From assembly GCA_030743915.1 (NCBI GenBank), contig JASLRP010000513.1:1-19262 (forward strand): a DNA stretch of 19,262 bases, in the 5' to 3' direction. Shown here piece after piece: positions 16,494-19,262 of the stretch (its first letter is position 1; every line of letters starts with the position of its first letter). Source of the DNA: SAR202 cluster bacterium. Lineage in GTDB: Bacteria; Chloroflexota; Dehalococcoidia; Lucifugimonadales; UBA1123. Made by a program: the position numbers and the translations under genes. The notes under the pieces were generated by a model. That model was not told the DNA's origin, did no database searches, and was given only the letters and a program-made list of their open reading frames with translations.

Positions 16494-16569
16494 TGGAGCC
16501 GGCGGGAGGACTCGAACCCCCTACCAGAAGCTTACAAGGCAACTGCTCTACCTGATGAGCCACGCCGGC
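16494..16569 (-). tRNA. tRNA-Thr(TGT)
   Basis: Acceptor GCCGGCG/CGCCGGC, T73, CCA encoded and loop CTTGTAA (TGT). The anticodon stem GTTGC/GCTTC has two adjacent T-T mismatches, so the gene may be weak or damaged. A 75-bp gap holding no other tRNA separates it from tRNA-Ala. Confidence 0.85.
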
Positions 16570-16571
16570 TT

Positions 16572-16647
16572 TGGCACGGCCAGTCGGATTTGAACCGACG
16601 TCTCCTGCTTGAAGGGCAGGAATCCTGAGCCACTAGACGATGGCCGC
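16572..16647 (-). tRNA. tRNA-Glu(TTC)
   Basis: Acceptor GCGGCCA/TGGCCGT, G73, CCA encoded and stem CCTGC/GCAGG. The loop CCTTCAA gives anticodon TTC with C at 33, unlike the other tRNA-Glu in this cluster, which has T33. Confidence 0.92.
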
Positions 16648-16648
16648 A

Positions 16649-16722
16649 TGGCAAGGGACCCAGGACTCGAACCTGGATTGGCGGCTTCAAAGGCCGCTGT
16701 CTTTCCTTTAGACGAGTCCCTT
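16649..16722 (-). tRNA. tRNA-Gln(TTG)
   Basis: Acceptor AAGGGAC/GTCCCTT, G73, CCA encoded, stem GCGGC/GCCGC and loop CTTTGAA (TTG). A regular cloverleaf, first gene of the left cluster in transcription order. Confidence 0.95.
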
Positions 16723-16760
16723 CTGAATGGTTGAGGTCGAGACCGAATCACACGACTCAC

Positions 16761-16863
16761 CCCTCGCCATGCTGAGTCGCAACGAAGCATCTGGTCGTGT
16801 GTGGAACAACCGTTGTATTATTTCGACCAGATTCTTCGGATGCGTCCTCAGAATGGCGAGGGG
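16761..16863. repeat. dispersed palindromic repeat, copy 2
   Basis: The arms begin ccctcgcca and end tggcgaggg, enclosing diverged copies of the CTGAG..CGAAG(C/A)ATCTGGTCG arms on both sides of a central loop. It lies between the rtcB stop and tRNA-Gln(TTG) and could form a long hairpin in a shared minus-strand transcript. Confidence 0.7.
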
Positions 16864-16881
16864 GCGTTCGTTTTGGCCTCT

Positions 16882-18051
16882 CTAAAGCCCCTTGTAGTTG
16901 ACGATCTGGTGCAGCTTGTGGAGGACACTAACCAGATCCTTCTGGTCCTCCATGACCTGATCGATGTCCTTGTACGCCTCCGGGTGCTCGTCCAGCAAGG
17001 CCTTTGAGTTGTTGTGGTTCCAGGCCTTGCCTTCCATCCACCTCTTGAGGGAGTCTGTGGTGAAGGTCCGCTTGGCCTGACCTCTGCTGAACTTCCTGCC
17101 GGCGCCGTGAGCTGACGAGTTGTACGAATCGGGATTGCCCTTGCCCTCGACGATGTAACTTGCCGCTCCCATCGAGCCGGGAATCACCCCCAGGTCGCCC
17201 TCTCGCGCTCGGATGGCGCCCTTTCGAGTGACCCAGATCTCCTCGCCGTCATGCACTTCCTTGGCGGCGAAGTTGTGGTGGCAGTTAATCCGGTCCACTT
17301 CCTCGCCACTGTCGATATACTCGAACACGTCCTTGAGGGCCGCGTCCATCATGACTTCCCTGTTGGCGAGGGCGTACTTCTGCGCCCACAGCATGGCCTC
17401 GATGTACTCCTGACCCTCGGAGGTATCCTCCATGAAGTACGCCAGGTCCCTATCCGCGAGCTTGATGCCCTGGGCATCCATCAGCCTGCGCGCCACGCCG
17501 ATGTGGTGAGTGGCCAGGATGTTGCCCACGCCTCTGGAACCGGAGTGAATGACCACCCAAACCTGATCCTTGACGTTCAGGCACACCTCCAGGAAGTGGT
17601 TCCCGGCGCCCAGCGAGCCCAGCTGCCGGACCGCTCGCTTTGTCAGGTCATCCCTGATGCTGTCCAGGTTGGCAGGGGGCGGGTTTTCATCGAAGAACTG
17701 CTCGACTCTCGCGTTCCTTCGGGACTTCTTGTGCCCCTGAGCCACGCCCGCCGGAACCGACCTGGAGAACTTGCCGACCAGGGGCTGAAGGTCTTCGGGC
17801 AGATCGCTCTTGAGCCGGTCTGTGATCACCGCGATCATTCCGCAGCCGATGTCAACTCCCACCGCGGCGGGGATGATGGCGTCTTTGGTGGGGATTACGC
17901 TTCCCACCGTCGCCCCTTTGCCCAGGTGAGCGTCCGCCATGAGGGCGACATCGCCGTGGATCACGGGGCAGGTGGCCAACTTGTGGGCCTGATCTCTGGT
18001 CACGTCATCGAGAATGCTGGCCCAGATTTTCACTTTTCCTTCTTGATACAT
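16882..18051 (-). CDS. rtcB: RtcB-type RNA-splicing ligase
   Basis: A 389-residue RtcB ligase, which joins RNA 2',3'-cyclic phosphate or 3'-phosphate ends to 5'-OH ends using GTP and Mn2+. The signature sites are in order: AHLGKGATVG (41-50), GVDIGCGM with Asp67 and Cys70 (metal), GAGNHFLEV with His152, VIHSGSRGVG with His169, CHHNFAAKE (about 257-265) and SAHGAGR, where His315 is the residue expected to carry GMP. It is of the compact bacterial length without an intein. The ATG at 18051 has AGAGG about eight bases upstream. It sits between two tRNA clusters on the same strand, which fits a role in repairing cleaved tRNAs (inference). No rtcA or rtcR neighbour is present. Confidence 0.95.
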   Translation of the reverse strand: MYQEGKVKIWASILDDVTRDQAHKLATCPVIHGDVALMADAHLGKGATVGSVIPTKDAIIPAAVGVDIGCGMIAVITDRLKSDLPEDLQPLVGKFSRSVPAGVAQGHKKSRRNARVEQFFDENPPPANLDSIRDDLTKRAVRQLGSLGAGNHFLEVCLNVKDQVWVVIHSGSRGVGNILATHHIGVARRLMDAQGIKLADRDLAYFMEDTSEGQEYIEAMLWAQKYALANREVMMDAALKDVFEYIDSGEEVDRINCHHNFAAKEVHDGEEIWVTRKGAIRAREGDLGVIPGSMGAASYIVEGKGNPDSYNSSAHGAGRKFSRGQAKRTFTTDSLKRWMEGKAWNHNNSKALLDEHPEAYKDIDQVMEDQKDLVSVLHKLHQIVNYKGL

Positions 18052-18091
18052 GATTCACCTCTTCTCGGCATCCCCGGAAAGGGAGACCGTG

Positions 18092-18162
18092 CAGTGGGGG
18101 CTGGCGCCGGACCGACGCCCAGCGGGTCAGAGCCTGATGCTCTGCCGCCAGACCACCCCACT
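18092..18162 (-). ncRNA. degenerate tRNA-Gln(CTG)-like sequence in the rtcB leader
   Basis: This 71-base segment ends 40 bp upstream of the rtcB ATG, on the same strand. It aligns without gaps to the genuine tRNA-Gln(CTG) at 18638-18711: acceptor AGTGGGG/CCCCACT (7 of 7 pairs), TG at 8-9 and anticodon loop CTCTGAC. The anticodon stem does not pair, the T-loop lacks TTC, and CCA is replaced by CAC. An alternative hairpin (CAGAGC, loop ATCAG, GCTCTG) can form. It could be a dead tRNA copy or an RNA leader derived from a tRNA. The last acceptor pair has changed on both sides compared with the real tRNA (A-T to G-C), which hints at kept structure. Confidence 0.5.
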
Positions 18163-18198
18163 GTATCACCGAGCGCTGATAACAGCCCGCCCGGATAT

Positions 18199-18468
18199 TT
18201 ATCTCTTGTTGAATGAATTGTTCCCATTGGTTTTCGACCTTTCTTGTGCTGGCGTCAGCGGCATCTCACTATCGTGAGTAGTGGTCGCGATTGCTTCCGT
18301 CAAAATTCGCCGCTCGTCATGCAGCACTTCGCGAAGCGTTTGCCTGAGTTGCAGGGACAGAGGTCCTTCCGACCCAGTTTCTCTATCAGTTCTTTGTCCC
18401 CGTGCACTATGCGCGTTCCGCGCTTGACGTTCGTCTCGGACGGGAAAGCCGTTCCTTCGCTTGCTCAT
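18199..18468 (-). CDS. small basic hypothetical protein (doubtful)
   Basis: An 89-residue frame between tRNA-Ser(TGA) and the rtcB leader, on the same strand. It is very rich in Arg, with one possible amphipathic helix (LRQTLREVLHDERRILTEAI). The ribosome-binding site is weak and I recognise no family. It is the only candidate gene in the 384-bp gap, and may be chance. Confidence 0.3.
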   Translation of the reverse strand: MSKRRNGFPVRDERQARNAHSARGQRTDRETGSEGPLSLQLRQTLREVLHDERRILTEAIATTTHDSEMPLTPAQERSKTNGNNSFNKR

Positions 18469-18546
18469 CGGCTCAAAATCGTGACTCTTCGTAGTTATCG
18501 CTGAATATATGCATGGCCCACCTCTCAGGTTGATGTGTTGTCAAAA

Positions 18547-18634
18547 TGGCGGAAGGTGAGGGAATCGAACCCACGAAGGCTTTTACACCCCAGCTGTTTT
18601 CAAGACAGTTTCCTCGACCAACCGGACACCTTCC
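18547..18634 (-). tRNA. tRNA-Ser(TGA)
   Basis: Acceptor GGAAGGT/ACCTTCC, G73, CCA encoded and loop CTTGAAA (TGA). It has the long variable arm expected of tRNA-Ser, in contrast to the two tRNA-Leu genes in this window. Confidence 0.93.
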
Positions 18635-18637
18635 GCG

Positions 18638-18711
18638 TGGCAGTGGGAGTTGGAGTTGAACCAACGCCTTCTGGGTCAGGGCCAGACGTCCTGCCGCTGG
18701 ACCATCCCACT
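18638..18711 (-). tRNA. tRNA-Gln(CTG)
   Basis: Acceptor AGTGGGA/TCCCACT, G73, CCA encoded and stem TCTGG/CCAGA. The loop CCCTGAC gives anticodon CTG with C at 33. It is the likely parent or sister of the degenerate tRNA-like segment in front of rtcB. Confidence 0.92.
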
Positions 18712-18741
18712 GCGATATTGAGGGCTGGAATGAACATTCAA

Positions 18742-18838
18742 GTCGCCATGCTGAATCCGCAGATGAAGCATCTGGTCGCGCACATGGCGATGTTTGCCTG
18801 CTGACACCAGATTCTTCGCTCCGGCTCAGAATGACGAA
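18742..18838. repeat. dispersed palindromic repeat, copy 3
   Basis: Arms gtcgccatgctgaatccgc... and ...ccggctcagaatgacgaa enclose GCATCTGGTC / ACCAGATTC inner arms, as in the copies at 15567 and 16761. It lies between tRNA-Gln(CTG) and tRNA-Ser(GCT). Confidence 0.65.
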
Positions 18839-18870
18839 TCAGTTGATAGCTGAAATCTCTATTTCAAATA

Positions 18871-18960
18871 TGGAGGAAAGGGCGGGATTCGAACCCGCGG
18901 ACCCGGGGGTGGGCCACCTGGTTAGCAACCAGGCGCTTTAAGCCTCTCAGCCACCTTTCC
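18871..18960 (-). tRNA. tRNA-Ser(GCT)
   Basis: Acceptor GGAAAGG/CCTTTCC, CCA encoded, stem CCTGG/CCAGG, loop TTGCTAA (GCT) and a long variable arm of about 17 bases. Position 73 is T, whereas G73 is usual for bacterial tRNA-Ser. Confidence 0.92.
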
Positions 18961-18964
18961 TTGA

Positions 18965-19040
18965 TGGCGGCGCAGACGGGACTCGAACCCGCGGTCACCT
19001 GCTCGACAGGCAGGCGCATTTGCCGCTATGCTACTACGCC
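18965..19040 (-). tRNA. tRNA-Asp(GTC)
   Basis: Acceptor GGCGTAG/CTGCGCC, G73, CCA encoded, stem CCTGC/GCAGG and loop CTGTCGA (GTC). Regular cloverleaf. Confidence 0.95.
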
Positions 19041-19044
19041 ATTT

Positions 19045-19120
19045 TGGCACCAGGGGCAGGGCTCGAACCTGCAACCCTTCGCGTAACAGGCGATCGCTCT
19101 ACCAGTTGAGCTACCCTGGT
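19045..19120 (-). tRNA. tRNA-Asn(GTT)
   Basis: Acceptor ACCAGGG/CCCTGGT, G73, CCA encoded and loop CTGTTAC (GTT). The anticodon stem has one A-A mismatch at its outer pair. Confidence 0.94.
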
Positions 19121-19123
19121 GCG

Positions 19124-19198
19124 TGGTACCCCCGGCAGGACTCGAACCTGCGCTCATAGGCTTAAAAGGCCTCTGCTCTGCCGCTGAGCTACGGAGGT
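19124..19198 (-). tRNA. tRNA-Lys(TTT)
   Basis: Acceptor ACCTCCG/CGGGGGT, A73, CCA encoded and loop CTTTTAA (TTT). The anticodon stem GAGGC/GCCTA has a G-A mismatch at its outer pair. Confidence 0.94.
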
Positions 19199-19213
19199 AT
19201 GGAATTTTGCGAT

Positions 19214-19262
19214 CTAGTTCTCGATGACTGGATCAACTCGATCATTCAGTTCGTCAATCTCC
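19214..19262 (-). CDS. possible 3' end of a CDS (partial, unidentified)
   Basis: The minus strand at the right edge reads EIDELNDRVDPVIEN and then TAG. The composition looks protein-like and the strand agrees with the tRNA array, but 15 residues are too few to name a family. Confidence 0.3.
   Translation of the reverse strand, partial: EIDELNDRVDPVIEN

Noticed and set aside
15701..16722. tRNA gene as the integration site of the element
   Set aside because: The element lies several kb away, and its direct repeat is inside an amidase gene, not in a tRNA 3' end.
17251..18216. 321-residue plus-strand frame opposite rtcB
   Set aside because: Antisense shadow of rtcB; no domain, and it also runs through the tRNA-like leader.
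15567..18838. CRISPR array
   Set aside because: The repeated units are three diverged palindromes kilobases apart, with no regular spacers and no cas genes.

Overview
The window looks like chromosomal DNA of a free-living bacterium, roughly 54% G+C by eye. My best guess is an uncultured marine Chloroflexota of the SAR202/Dehalococcoidia type. This rests on an amidase next to an HpcH/HpaI aldolase, an IS630-type transposase and dispersed palindromes with arms like CTGAGCCGCAGCGAAGAATC; there is no rRNA or marker gene here to prove it.

Left part (1-5506). The start of an IS630-family transposase runs off the left edge. Next is a large secreted protein on the minus strand (102-3779) with a PKD domain and about 14 RCC1-like repeats. 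About 1.7 kb of gene-poor DNA follows, holding only the decayed 3' end of another IS630-type transposase.

Middle part (5507-12410). A complete amidase-signature hydrolase (5507-6931, minus) is followed by a roughly 5.5 kb integrative element: excisionase-like HTH protein, small ORF, AAA ATPase, three small ORFs and a large serine recombinase. Immediately beyond the recombinase stop codon lies a second amidase 5' end (12000-12410, minus) cut off at codon 137. The two amidase 5' segments run colinearly without gaps for at least 455 bp (constant offset 5479). They share an 18-bp identical block exactly where the second copy breaks off. The simplest reading is that the element inserted inside the amidase gene while carrying its own replacement amidase 5' end, so the gene was rebuilt as a chimera on the left and the old 5' end was stranded on the right. 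Both large element genes carry one in-frame TGA, so the element may now be locked in place.

Right-middle part (12411-15525). HpcH/HpaI-type aldolase (minus; probably the original operon partner of the amidase), a GNAT acetyltransferase (minus) and an alpha/beta hydrolase (plus).

Right part (15526-19262). A minus-strand tRNA array: 12 tRNAs at 15701-16722, the RNA ligase gene rtcB (16882-18051), and 6 tRNAs at 18547-19198. All 18 encode CCA. Several are odd: both tRNA-Leu genes have five-nucleotide variable loops, five tRNAs have C instead of T at position 33, and tRNA-Thr has two mismatches in its anticodon stem. A degenerate tRNA-Gln-like sequence sits 40 nt upstream of rtcB. Three palindromic repeats lie around and inside the array.
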